A DNA stretch of 32,754 nucleotides from Gnetum montanum. Taxonomy: Eukaryota; Streptophyta; Gnetopsida; Gnetales; Gnetaceae. Made by a program: the position numbers and the translations under genes. The notes under the pieces were generated by a model. The model was not told where the DNA came from. It ran no database searches and was given only the letters and a program-made list of their open reading frames with translations. Position 1 is the first letter of the stretch; each line of letters opens with the position of its first letter. This document shows, one piece after another, positions 1 through 9,892 of the stretch. The stretch is from positions 5,935 to 38,688 of the forward strand of contig MNCI01018056.1 of the NCBI GenBank assembly GCA_015680685.1, read 5' to 3'.

Positions 1-330
1 TTCACAAAGCTCTTCTCCCAAGACTCAAAGTGTCTCCAAGTGAGAGCCCAAGTGTGATCCCAATGTCTTCCCAAAAGTGTGATGTATGAGACCTCCCAAA
101 AGTCCTACTCTTCTTCAAAAAAATTGAGATTCTTCCTTTTCTTCCTCCTTTTTTTTCTTTTTTCTTTGAAGCCTTTTTATAGGTTTCAAAGGTAGTTACA
201 TATGCAAAAATATCTTCCCTAACTTCTCTCCCAAGTGACTTGCCAACAAGTTAGGGAGCATTAACTTAGGAGGTTAGGAAGTTAGGAGATAAATATTTCC
301 TTTAAAAAATAATCCCAATAATTTCATATA
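1..330 (-). repeat. Possible LTR fragment (R/U5 side) of another retrotransposon
   Basis: Read on the minus strand, this AT-rich stretch has a TATA-like box (CCTATAAAAAGG, plus positions 172-183) followed by a purine-rich leader and then a tract rich in CTTTTGGGA and CACTTGGG words. That is the usual look of a plant LTR promoter and its R/U5. It does not share the TGATGAGT terminus of the other LTRs here. The other end lies outside the window, so neither a mate LTR nor a duplication can be checked. It could equally be a host promoter. Confidence 0.3.
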
Positions 331-1674
331 AGTGTTTACAATTATAGCTTTAATAGCCTTTCATTTTTACTTGTTCTAAAATTTTAAAAATGCTTATTGA
401 AGCTCTTAAACAAGGCGATAATATAATATCTACCTTGGCATAAATGTTGCTGGTACCTTAATCCTAAATATTTTATGTGCACTTGCACCCGAATGAAAAT
501 GGCTAGAAAAATTTTAATTCGAAACACCAAGCTCGAATGTGAAGGCGCTAGGCCTGGAACTGCCATCGAATACTTCTGAAAAAAATCCCGCCCTGCTAGA
601 AATCGTTAGCAACCACCATCGCAGAAGAAGGCTCTACCGCTGCATCCGACATCGTTGCTATGTACGTTCGGTTACTGGAGGAGAAAGATCTGGAGATAGA
701 AGCGATGTATTGGTCATATGGTCCTGGACATGGGGTTTTCGGTTGCCCGGAACTATTTTATTTTGCCCCAATTTCGCTTAGGGCTTCCTGCGGTTTCGTG
801 TTCCTGCAGATCATTTTTTTATATTCCTGCCATTGATTTCAAGATTAAGGGAAAATGTAACAGAGATCTGAGCATCAGAGAATTCGGCATCAAGTAAGGT
901 AGGTTAGGAACGACCCTGCTACGGCCAGAAAAAATCTTCACGCAGTACACGCGTTGCAAGACACATTGGCGTCGTTGGAGGGGGCGGATCAATTGTGTTT
1001 TATGAAAAAAGAAATTCGAAATTGAAACGGTTTCTGCCTTGGAAGTGGCAATGCCCAAGCGAGTTCTTCTTCCACCTTGAATCCGCGTTTCCTGCAAAAA
1101 TTGTTTTTTGTTTATTTTTGTGTGGCACTATGCGACCAGCAGAGACGCCGCTGATTTGGGGCAAATAGGAACAGTTGCTTCTGCACGAAATGAAAGCCAT
1201 TACAGGGCAAAGAAAACCTTGCATTCCCCTGCGTCGGTACCAACGATCCTTGTAAACAAAACAACATTCTTCTGGACTATTTTCATTCCTTTGCAGCAAT
1301 TTCATCCATTTTCTCCCAATGCATACAGTAGCTGGAATTGTGTTTGTTTCTTTTTTTTTTGTAGTAAAAACATTATCCAAACCTTACAATGGTGACTTTG
1401 ATATTTCTCATTGATGCATCCATAAACGGGATTGGCTCTTTTAGCTTTTCAACTCTTTTCAACCTTCCCTTTTCAAAGAAGCATGATGAATTTTTCCTTC
1501 CTTGATATTAACTCTTGAAAATGAAAATACTATATCTTTATTTAACAATTTTCTTCATGAAACCTCTAGTATAAAATATCAATAAGGCACAACCATCATA
1601 TATATTTTTTCTTTGAATATCTTCTATGGCTTATTCATATTTTATCACCTTTGCTGTTCCATGAAATGGCTAAA
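331..1674. other. Unassigned sequence with a GC-richer, exon-like part
   Basis: No similarity to the retrotransposon family is visible. Positions 540-1330 are clearly richer in G+C and CpG than the flanks. A plus-strand frame open from 600 to 836 (with an ATG at 660) encodes a short acidic, helical-looking segment containing RLLEEKDLEIEAMYWSYG. A neighbouring frame is open from 539 to 781. Minus-strand frames at 819-1097 and 1000-1380 are also open but of unnatural composition. The stretch could be a host exon, a 5' UTR or a captured gene fragment. I do not recognise the protein. From 1390 to 1674 the DNA is AT-rich with nothing visible. Confidence 0.3.
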
Positions 1675-2577
1675 TGTGCCAACAGTTATGTCAAGCATAC
1701 TTTGGGTTGCGAATAGGGGCTCATCATGATCGTCTCTTTCATGACACCTCTAATGTCTACATTGTTCCCTACTCTCCCTACGTCCTTGCCCTTGTCCTCT
1801 CTCTCGACTTTCCCATCGAGGTTTTTCATCCTTTTTACTTTTATCCTCACCTTTATGTTCATGGTGGCTACGCCCAGATGTGGAAAGAGAGGATGAGTAA
1901 TGGGATGAAGGAGAAGAAGAAGGGGTACCATCGCCATGATGATGTTTCTGGCCTTCTCTTCAGCTACTACAGCCTCGATCGTTGTGACGATCAAAGTGCC
2001 CATCCTTAGCATGAGTGGTTGTTCCTTCTGTGAATAGTTGGTGTTCACGGGCATCAAAACCAGGGATATGTATCGTTGATTGTAGGTTCTGATACTCAAC
2101 CTCCTCACCATCGTTAGGAGGGGGAATATCTTTTGCTAAAGAACCCGTGATAAAGGGCTCCTCGTTTTCTATTTCACTAAGGACGTGCGGGACCTTGCCC
2201 TTCAACAGTGCATGTTGACTCTCCTGTCTTAAGTCCCTCATACATTGGGCATTTGTGGGATAATAATCCCTCATGTCAAAATCTTCCGCAACATATTCCG
2301 CGAAATGATCTTGCATGCCAATCTGTGCCAAGGCACGGAAAAGCATGCGAGAGATTGCTCGATCTGGGGGTAACACGATGTTACTTTGCAAATCTCTCCA
2401 CCACAGCTGTTCGTCCTGATGGAGAACAAAAGTAAAATTAGGAATATACTCATCGGGATGAGTATATGTAATCTTATGTTGTTTAGGACTTGGCTGATTT
2501 TGGTTATGTTTTTTATCTTGCCGACTGTCTCGTGTGTGGTCCTTAGGTGGTGAGTTGCTCTTATGTGAAGAAGGCAT
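1675..2577 (-). pseudogene. gag: Gag N-terminal part (element E), broken
   Basis: The frame starts at an ATG at 2577 and runs 205 codons to a TGA at about 1960. Beyond this the same frame continues with one further stop to the break at 1675. The first ~45 residues are polar and basic. Next comes a conserved block (PDEYIPNFTFVLHQDEQLWW, then MRDYYPTNAQCMRDL) that is shared with element A. A Ser/His/Arg/Glu-rich linker follows and ends in DDHDEPLFATQSMLDIT. This is the region in front of the capsid-like domain seen in element B. Gag would form the virus-like particle that packages the element RNA. The first stop fits a CGA to TGA change. This copy cannot make full Gag because the capsid part is absent. 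Confidence 0.75.
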
Positions 2578-2702
2578 TTTTATTGGTGTGCTAATTTCAC
2601 CGTTATATAATTTTTTCTCTTTTGATTAACCCGAAGGTTCGTTAAGGCTCACAACGATGTGAGTGGTATCCCTTATGTTCTATTCGGCACACAAACACTT
2701 AG
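2578..2702 (-). other. Untranslated leader of element E
   Basis: This is the short stretch between the primer binding site and the gag ATG at 2577. It is AT-rich near gag. No further motif is recognised. Confidence 0.6.
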
Positions 2703-2720
2703 TCCCCGGAAACGGCGCCA
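2703..2720 (-). promoter_or_regulatory. Primer binding site (tRNA-Asp type) of element E
   Basis: On the minus strand it reads TGGCGCCGTTTCCGGGGA, one base after the LTR end (spacer at 2721). From memory, Athila-like plant elements use TGGCGCCGTTGCCGGGGA, complementary to the 3' end of tRNA-Asp, so this copy differs at one base. Its position right after the LTR fixes the orientation of the element as minus. Confidence 0.85.
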
Positions 2721-2721
2721 A

Positions 2722-3423
2722 TGATGAGTGGCGAGGTACCCCTACACTCAATTATACGAAACGAGCGTAGCACGAGTGATCTGGTTGAACTCCGCAGACT
2801 AAATGCCTAAACGCCCCATGGAACACTTGGGGTTAATCATTCGTTGTCTTCCCAGAGTTACTTGTTGTTGTCATGGTGTATGGTTAAGTAAGTCCAAGGT
2901 ATATGATTTTTTTGGTCTTTTCTGGTTTTATGTCTTCTATGCTAAAGGGTGAAGGGTTGAGAGAGCTAACTAACTCTAGCTAAGGACTAAGTCTAAATTA
3001 ACTAGCTTCAGCATCCATTCCCACTTACCGTACACACCCTAAACTATGCAACTGTGGCTACCAAATGCTTATCGTTACTAGGATCACCACACGTAACGCA
3101 CGTGCTCGAAGTGGCATACTGAGGCACCTAACTAGCCTAAGTGTGATGAGCAGCCGATTCCTTGACTAGCCATACACATCCGTAGATGCTCGTAATCAAG
3201 TTGTACTCATCCCACGTTCTAGGAGATAAGGGTGANGCACATGGAAAATATTTTATCTCTGGAGTGATCAAACTGCTAGAGCTTCGCTACTTCTAGCCTA
3301 GGATGAGAAATGAAGGGAGTGCTGCCTCTTATTTATAGATTTGGTGACAGACCGCAATATTGCGTACGCGATATCGCAGGGGATGATGCGATATCGCGGC
3401 CCATGCGATATCACGTCTCATTA
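2722..3423 (-). repeat. 5' LTR of element E (702 bp)
   Basis: The inner end is TGATGAGT at 2722 as read on the plus strand. The outer end is a slightly changed ATAATGAG (minus) at 3423. A TATA-like box lies at 3331-3340 (minus ATCTATAAAT), with a palindrome array between it and the outer end. The first ~315 bp are about 90% identical by eye to the LTR at 32436. One ambiguous base lies at 3236. Confidence 0.85.
3354..3414. promoter_or_regulatory. Array of four 10-bp palindromes in U3
   Basis: GCAATATTGC (3354-3363), GCGATATCGC (3368-3377), GCGATATCGC (3388-3397) and the near-copy GCGATATCAC (3405-3414) lie 14, 20 and 17 bp apart. They sit in the first ~70 bp of U3, upstream of the TATA box in the element's direction. 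The arrangement suggests binding sites for a dimeric transcription factor or another enhancer-like part. This is inference; no factor is recognised. Confidence 0.5.
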
Positions 3424-4689
3424 GGGGTTGAGGATTAGTGTCAATTCCACCTATAACTAGCTTTGCAAGTTGAGTTAAGAATAGAAAAGATGGATATTAG
3501 GGATGTGATAAGCTCTCATGCATATATGGCCTTAGCTTTCTTTATCCTCTATCTATGAGGAATAATCTAGATAGGATTTAGATTGATGAATGTGATTAAT
3601 ATTTGTAGGTAGCATAGGCATATCTTTCATCCTTAGTGCCCTCTTCTAACTGCAATAGAGAATGATAATTGTATCCATCCACTAATTTTGGTATTCATGT
3701 GTGTAAACATCTCGATTAAATACACCTCTACTTGTACTCTTTAAAAGCTAAAGCTCTATTTGTGTTCAATGTAGCTCTTTAAGAGTCATTCTTAGCATGT
3801 TGCTATGCGTTGGATGAAAGGTATGAGGGGAACACATGGGGAAAGTCCTTAACATGTATTGCTCAACTCAATATGGGTAATGCCCCTTCTATGAGCAAAC
3901 ATGTCAATTAGGTTGACATGATTAGTAACTGAGGAAAAAATCCATCTTAGTGCATGTTAACTTATGATGCCTAATAGTGGAGGCGCGCTCTGTGAAAGTT
4001 ACTAGGGATACATAGGTGGATTGCTTATGTTTTCATTGTGGTGTGTGGTAGGTAGTTTGCTCCACTTCTGAAGCATTTCATGGAGGATCAAATCACTTGG
4101 TGACATTGTTGCTTACTAGTGATGGGTAGCCACATGTACTAGTTGGCCTTGTTACTTGCTAATAGTGGTCAGCCACATTCTGAAGTTAGGTGATGATGGT
4201 ATTTGCTTGCATTGCCTCTACTTGATGAGTGTCCAAGTGTCTTGGTTTGAGTATAGATAGGAAAAAAATTACATTCATGAATAAAGATTGGAGGTAGTTC
4301 AAATCCACATCAACATATAGGGGCAAAAGAGAAAATAAGTTGTCATATTAAAGCATGCAAGTAAGCATGACTAATGTGGCTAGCTAGGCATAAGTATAGT
4401 GTACATATTCTTTTTATTGTACTTTTATTATCATGTGTTGTATTCTCCTTATCTCTCTCTTTTCTCTCCATGAACCATTAGATTCGAAAAGGGAAAAGAT
4501 ATAGAGTAAAATTATTTGAACCTTTGCATGTCAATACCCAAAACCAATGCCTTACCACTTAACTATATGTCATACAATTGGGATTGGAAAAGAATGAGTA
4601 GATCCTTGAATGGTGAGGGCATTGTCCATACTAGAATTGACTAACACAGTCAAGATTTTTACCTATAATGACAACAAAAATTATTTGAC
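3424..4689. other. Unassigned AT-rich sequence, no gene seen
   Basis: Neither strand has an open frame of note, and no element motif is recognised. A few words recur loosely around 4010-4200 (tagccaca, ttgttacttgctaatagtg/ttgttgcttactagtgatg), perhaps an old LTR or tandem duplication. Confidence 0.4.
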
Positions 4690-5440
4690 CTACCATGTGA
4701 GTGCCTTTGACTTTCCCCTAGCTTTAGGAGCTTAGGTAGGTAAGTAAAAGTTAGTTGCATCCATCAGGTAATGAAAAGCAAAGGAGAACCCTTAGTAGAA
4801 AAGAACCCAAAATGTTCTTTCTAATTTTCTAAATTCTAATTTCAAGTACCTTCTTGAAGTAGTTGTTCCCTAAATAAGGTGATGTTATCTTCTTTAAAAT
4901 TCCACCATTTCATGCATTTAGTCCCTTATCTCATGTTATCTTTGAAGCTTTGTATAGCTACCTTCATAACCATTAGTTGATGCTAAGTTGTAAGGCACTC
5001 TTCAAGTATGACCTTATAATCTTTGCATATGGCCTAGTCTGTTTTGCATAATAAGAAATAATTAATTTGTGTTTTATTTATACCACTCTTAACTGTAATT
5101 AAATGTTTTATTCTCTTCTTGAAATAAGTATTTGCACTTGCAAGATCAGAGGCACTCTCAAATTGTAGTAGTGAGTCTCCCATATCATTGCACTCTCCAA
5201 ATACATGTCTTTCATGAATCCTATCATATTCCATTTACATATATCCACCATGATCATTAAAATTTCTTCCAATACACATGCTTTCTTGCTACAAAATTTC
5301 TTGAAGCACTAGATTCATAGAATCTGAAAAATCTTGCTTGATGAAATTTTCTACATTTGTTTATGAAGCATAGATACCAATGATGTTGATTATCTCCATT
5401 CCAAGTACAAGTTTGATGCCTATAATATTTTTATATTTGA
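4690..5440 (-). pseudogene. LINE (non-LTR retrotransposon) endonuclease fragment
   Basis: Read on the minus strand from about 5430, the translation follows the C-terminal half of an APE-type LINE endonuclease (exonuclease-endonuclease-phosphatase fold). It starts with IKLVLGMEIINIIGIYA, then FIKQDF, then CIGRNFNDHGGY where functional copies have a GDFNGH-like motif. Next comes a 66-residue open piece (5234-5034) with the family pattern VFGECNDMGDSLLQF...ANTYFKKR...HLITVKSG...TQINYFL. The later linker (RWWN..., LLQEG, LGESQ) is traceable to about 4700. The catalytic Asp of the DFN motif is changed and there are several stops, so it is dead. No reverse transcriptase domain is seen. It lies next to a TAA microsatellite and the LTR of element A. 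Confidence 0.65.
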
Positions 5441-5456
5441 TAATAATAATAATAAT
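5440..5456. repeat. TAA microsatellite
   Basis: About six TAA/AAT units lie between the LINE fragment and the LTR of element A. It may be the decayed A-rich or target-site part of an old insertion. Confidence 0.7.
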
Positions 5457-5466
5457 GTTGAGGAGG

Positions 5467-6315
5467 TGATGAGTAGCGAGTATACCCTACGCCCAACCAT
5501 ACGAATCGCTAGCGTTCACTCAACGATCTGGTCGAATTCTAAAGACTTTAGGTTTGTAAGTATATTGGTTCTAGGAGTTGAATCTAATCATTGCAATCAT
5601 TATCTTTCCAATTCCACTTGTGAGGTGCAAATGTATGGTCAAGTGTAATTGAGGCATATGATTTTTTGCATTTTATCTTTTATGAATTAAGTTGCCTAAG
5701 AACAAGAATAAAGTGATTAAATGTTTAACTATTCTAATGACTAGCTAACACTTAACTAATCCTAATATAAGCATCCATTTCCACTTTTTGTACACATCTT
5801 GAACATGTTATAATGCTACTAGGTTACCAAACGTTAAGCATTATTGGGATCACCAAGTGCTAAGTGCATGCTCAAAGTGGTCATACTTCTGTGTGCTATT
5901 AAATTGATATTAATTAATTACTTATAAACATCAATGTAAATTGCATGAATATTAAATGCGTAAGTAAATAATTAATCTAGTGGAAGTGTTGCAAGGTTTA
6001 TTAGAAAAGCTCATCTTTATTGCCATCCACACTAAAGGTCTCAGGTACAATGGTGCTCGAATAAAGATCTATACACTCTTTGACTCCTATTGCAGGCACT
6101 TAGAAAATATTCCAACTCTAAAATGGAAACATTGTAAGCACTTCACTACAACTATGAAAAGATTACCATAAATATGGTAGGTAGGTGCACATTTATAGGT
6201 GGAAAATGGTGCCTTGTCCATGGGTGCATGTCAATGGGTCAACCCCAATGTTGGCCCCTCAATGAGATCACGTCGATGGGATGTCGTTGACAGGGCCCAA
6301 CAATGTGACTCATCA
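5467..6315 (-). repeat. 3' LTR of element A (849 bp)
   Basis: Bounded by TGATGAGT (5467) and ACTCATCA (6308-6315). A TATA-like box (minus ACCTATAAAT) lies at 6190-6199. AATAAAG, a likely polyadenylation signal in R, is present on the minus strand near 6010-6020. The U3 end has degenerate TCGATGGG-type repeats. It is a 3' LTR because a G-rich tract follows on its inner side. Confidence 0.8.
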
Positions 6316-6543
6316 TAGCCCCACGATTGAATGAAAACTCATCATTTAGTTCTTTACAAAACTTGTGAAGGTATGAGATTATTGTCTAACTATAGACACA
6401 CAAAACAACATAATAAAAACTTAGTGCCCAAGTGTACGGTTTACAATCATTACAAAATTTTGATGTTTAGGAAAACAAAATTGAACACTAGGATAAGAAT
6501 GAAAAACACAACTCCTTTGATGGCATGAAGATTATGAAGAAGT
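6316..6543 (-). promoter_or_regulatory. Polypurine tract and 3' untranslated region of element A
   Basis: Directly inside the LTR, the minus strand reads CGTGGGGCTA before TGATGAG. Elements B and C have CATGGGGGTA and CATGCGGGTA at the same point, so this is the plus-strand priming site, partly decayed. The rest, up to the aORF stop at 6544, is shared with elements C and D (for example the word GATGAGTTTTCA) and is noncoding. Confidence 0.7.
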
Positions 6544-9409
6544 TCAGATAGTCCAAAGTGGTGAAGGCTCTTGAGGTTTCGAAGGATCTTCTCCTGCTTT
6601 AGGTGCACCTAATGGTTGAGGTGGCTAGTATGGTTATCATTCAACAACTACAACTTCTGGTGGAAGATAAAAGACATCTAACAATGCCTTCATCTTCTCC
6701 TCCTTACTTTGGGGATTATTCACGATCCACACTACATCACCAATGTGGGTCAAAATGGGAATATCTCATTAATATGGCATTGTCAAAAATAGCTCCTTCA
6801 CATTAATGAACTAGGTAGTGAACTGTGTGCATTTAATGTTGAATGCTTTGAGTGCATTCTGCAGCTCCTGGTAATCATTCATTCTCTTGGCAGGTTCTCA
6901 GTAGTTGATCTTTGATCAGTGAACTTCACCCTGAGAATCTCGAGTTCTGCGTTTGCTATCTTAAGCTTATGCTTGGTCTCCTTATGGTGCTTGAACTCTG
7001 CCTCGTACAATAAGTACGAGTTGGCCACTTATTAGTCCAATTTTGACCACAGCCTTTTAGTAGTCAACATCACTAGGATTGCATAAATGAGATTGGCAAG
7101 CTCCATGTACTCAATCATCTCCTTAATCTGTAGCTCTTTTAAGTAGATTTCAACCTTGTTGTACACGTCCAACCCATCAAAGATAGGTTACCACATCTTG
7201 CCTCCTTGCTGGAGCTGTTGGAGGGCCTCATTGACTTTTGCCTTTTCCAATTGGATTTCCTTCTCATTAATCTCCTTATGCAATCCCACCTAGTCCATGT
7301 AGTGATTTTTAACCCTTTCAAACTTTAGGGCCTCATTTTTCTTAATGGTAATCTTGATTATAGATTTTTGCTGCAAGGCATAGACTTCCTCGATGAAGAC
7401 GTTTCTATTTTTTGTTACCAATCTCTTTAATTCTATGTTCACCCTTGCTAGCTACTTCTATTGTTGATGGATGAATTCTAACATTTGCTACTTCTACACA
7501 TCAACATTCTACATGCGATGATTTTTTGCTATCAGGATCTCATTCTCATGATGCGTCTACAACCAAGTCCTTTTGGATGTTATATGTTGTGGCATTAGCT
7601 AAGGACTAGTCAAAGACTACTGACTCCTTTGCATTATCAACCTTTTTGAGTTTGTCCTGAAGCTGTTTAAAAGCTTCATCTCTTGTGATTACTAGGTTGA
7701 GCAATGTGAGATCAATGAGGCAGGCTCTTAACTTGGCAACTTCTACAATCAAGTGTTGATTCTTAGCTTAGGCTATTTCAAGTTGCCCCTCCAAGATGAT
7801 GCATTTGCTCCTTGCCTCAAGCAGCTTCAACTGTGTTGTAGTGATGGTACCTAAAAGGTCAAAGACATCCAAAATCAATTACCTGGTTCCCACTAGTTAA
7901 TCTAGCAATTCCTCATGCTAGGCTACACTTAATCTATCGCTAAGAGTTCCTATAGATGTCTACACATCTCTAAGTGCAGAAACGTCTAGTATAGACACTG
8001 AAGGTATGTATAGTGCTTTGGCCACTTTGTTAGCAGCCACATCACCTACCATCTCCTACTAATGGTGCTACATCACCAAAATAGTTGTCCCCCTACCTTC
8101 CTCCAAATGCACCAAAAAGGTAGTGGTATTCCCAAAGATGTTTAGGAATTGCTATTGTTGTGAGAGGGACACGGTTACCTCAGACACTTGGATTTGACCT
8201 TACGAGCACCTACATTCTTTGGGTTGAGAAAATTGGTGCCCTGCCCTCCATTTGGCTTATGGTTTGGGCCACTTCATTGAGGTGGCTCATGGTTGGTTTG
8301 CACGTAGATGGATCACCACCACTCATCTCTACTTGTTGCTGTTGCTGCTACAAGAGTTGCTCTCAGAGTTCACACATGTGCTCAATGGCAGCATGGGCTT
8401 TTGACATTATTTTGTAAATAGGTGGTGGAGGTGGTGGTTGCTACTCCTCTTTTTGGATCACCTTTGCAGGCACCTTATCCTTCATCATTTTTGCCCAAGA
8501 GGCAGTTAGAGCACATCGGACTACATCATTTGTATAGCAGGTTATGCCTTCCCTCTTATACAATTTTTTGATGAGGCATGGAAAGGGGAGCACCTTCCTT
8601 CCATGTTCGTTCTCCTTGAAGCACTTCTCTATCTCAAGATAAATCAACTATGGAAGGTTGATTTGGAATCTACCACTCAGAGTGACGCACGCATGGGCAA
8701 AGAAGGATGTGATCTTGCATGGCTTCACTATTGGATTGACGTGAAAGGCCACAATCTTGAAGTATGTGCATTCTACCATGGTGAGTGCACCAAGCTCCTT
8801 GCAATCCACTCCATAACACCACTGTGTTCATTATTTCTTAATGTTAGGATTTTCCTACGTTGGTTTTTTTGCAAGATTGACCCTAGTCTCCGGCAACCCA
8901 AAGGTCTCAAAGATTGCTTTCATCGAGTAGGACACAAAAATGTCTGTGGTTTTGACCATTGAGCCTACTTACCTATTGTTCCAGAATAGATATGTCTCTC
9001 CCATGTACCACTCCCCACTAGAAGTGATGATGGGCCACATGGAAGAGTTATGTAATTGAGCTTTAACTTCTGGAAAATCAAACTCCAAGAAGGATCTAAA
9101 GTTTAATTCTTGAAGCACAAATTTCTAGACCTTCTTAGATGTTATTTACTTGAGGTAAGCCTTTGTCAATGTGACCTCAAGGTTTGATCTTGGCTCTAGT
9201 GCCTCATCTCAGTGAGATGATTCTATTGTGGCTACTTCTTTGGGACTTTGTTTGACATATTCCACTTTGGGCTCCTCTCAAAGAGGTCCCATTGCATGGG
9301 TTTTGGCTACCTATTCTTGGGCTTGTTCTTACCCCCTTTTGATTCTTGGTTGTTTGTTCCTTGGTTGGGATGATCCTCCCTCTTGCACATGCTTTTCCTT
9401 AAGTTCCAT
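6544..9409 (-). pseudogene. Additional ORF (aORF) of element A, broken
   Basis: I place the start at the ATG at 9409 by alignment with the ATG at 18985 of element D. The end (KPQEPSPLWTI, stop at 6544) aligns with D's end at 21819, giving about 955 codons. The N-terminal third (around 9130-8440) has conserved pieces: FVLQELNFRSFLEF, SSGEWYMGETYLFWNN, LIYLEIEKCFKENEHGRKV and LPFPCLIKKLYKREGI. This resembles the putative plant transposon protein domain often seen beside plant retroelements (PF20167-like, from memory). A Q-rich hinge and a long charged, coiled-coil-like region follow (for example EIQLEKAKVNEALQQLQQ near 7260-7200; SYLLYEAEFKHHK near 7010). Many stops, mostly TAG/TAA/TGA, kill it. 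Function unknown; it is not an envelope by any visible membrane segment. Confidence 0.65.
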
Positions 9410-9800
9410 CTATGGTCACAACATAACCAAGTATTAGCATACAATGTATAACTTATAACTTTTAGGTACCTTATCTCATTGGGAAACTACACTTTGAATA
9501 AGTTATGACCATGGTAGATTGATTATTTTAATGTTATTTCATTTATAATGTCATTGGAGCTTGTTGGAGGGGTTTAACTCTCATAAATTGATGTTTTAAT
9601 GTTAGTTTATTAGTTAAACCTTTGTGCGAGTGAGAAAAATTTCAAAAAATTTTTCATAAAAAACCTAAGGTTTGTGGCCCCCATGACAAAGCTTACCTCC
9701 AATAGCTACAAGACTAAAAAACAAAGTGAATTAGACAAATGATTTATAAGTTATGGCTCTTGGAAGGTTTTGGCATCTAAAAAATTGCAAAGGGGCACCA
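9410..9800 (-). other. Leader between internal promoter and aORF (element A)
   Basis: This roughly 390-bp noncoding stretch is conserved (inverted) with 18579-18984 of element D, including a CCTT(C/T)CCAAG word, the ACCTTTG/TTAACTAATAAA tract and GGCCACAAACCT. Conservation of an untranslated leader in front of the aORF in two diverged copies supports a separate aORF transcript. Confidence 0.5.
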
Positions 9801-9892
9801 CGTATATATAGACTTTTTATCTTACATCGATGGGATCCCGTTGATGGGGTCTTATCTATACATCCCCTTCATCGATGAGGGTTCCCGTCGAC
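9801..9892 (-). promoter_or_regulatory. Putative internal promoter for the aORF (element A)
   Basis: On the minus strand, repeats CGACGGGAACCC, CATCGATGA, CATCAACGGGATCCC and CATCGATG (9892-9826) are followed by a TATA box CTATATATA (9811-9803). The repeat words resemble those in the U3 of the family LTRs (CATCCCATCGACG in A's 3' LTR). The TATA lies about 395 bp upstream of the aORF ATG. Element D has a TATA at the matching place. It could alternatively be a relic of an LTR piece inserted there. Confidence 0.45.

Larger units (their letters stand above)
1675..3423 (-). mobile_element. Element E: 5' end of a Ty3/gypsy retrotransposon, truncated in gag
   Basis: On the minus strand the order is LTR (3423 to 2722), one spacer base, primer binding site, about 125 bp of leader, then gag from 2577. 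Homology to element B's gag stops around 1678-1682, inside the codons after the ATQSMLDIT motif, and unassigned DNA follows. Protease, pol and the 3' LTR are missing. Because the preserved part is better conserved and more CpG-rich than element A, E looks like a fairly young copy that was truncated by deletion or by a break in assembly. Confidence 0.8.

Noticed and set aside
1000-1380. Minus-strand 126-codon frame as a gene
   Set aside because: Composition is odd (many Cys, Arg, Trp), no family is recognised and a plus-strand frame overlaps it. It is kept only as part of an unassigned region.
1674-2009. Plus-strand open frame of 111 codons
   Set aside because: Antisense of the low-complexity gag linker of element E.
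8160-8417. Plus-strand 85-codon frame
   Set aside because: Antisense of the aORF in element A; the aORF frame is supported by alignment to elements C and D.
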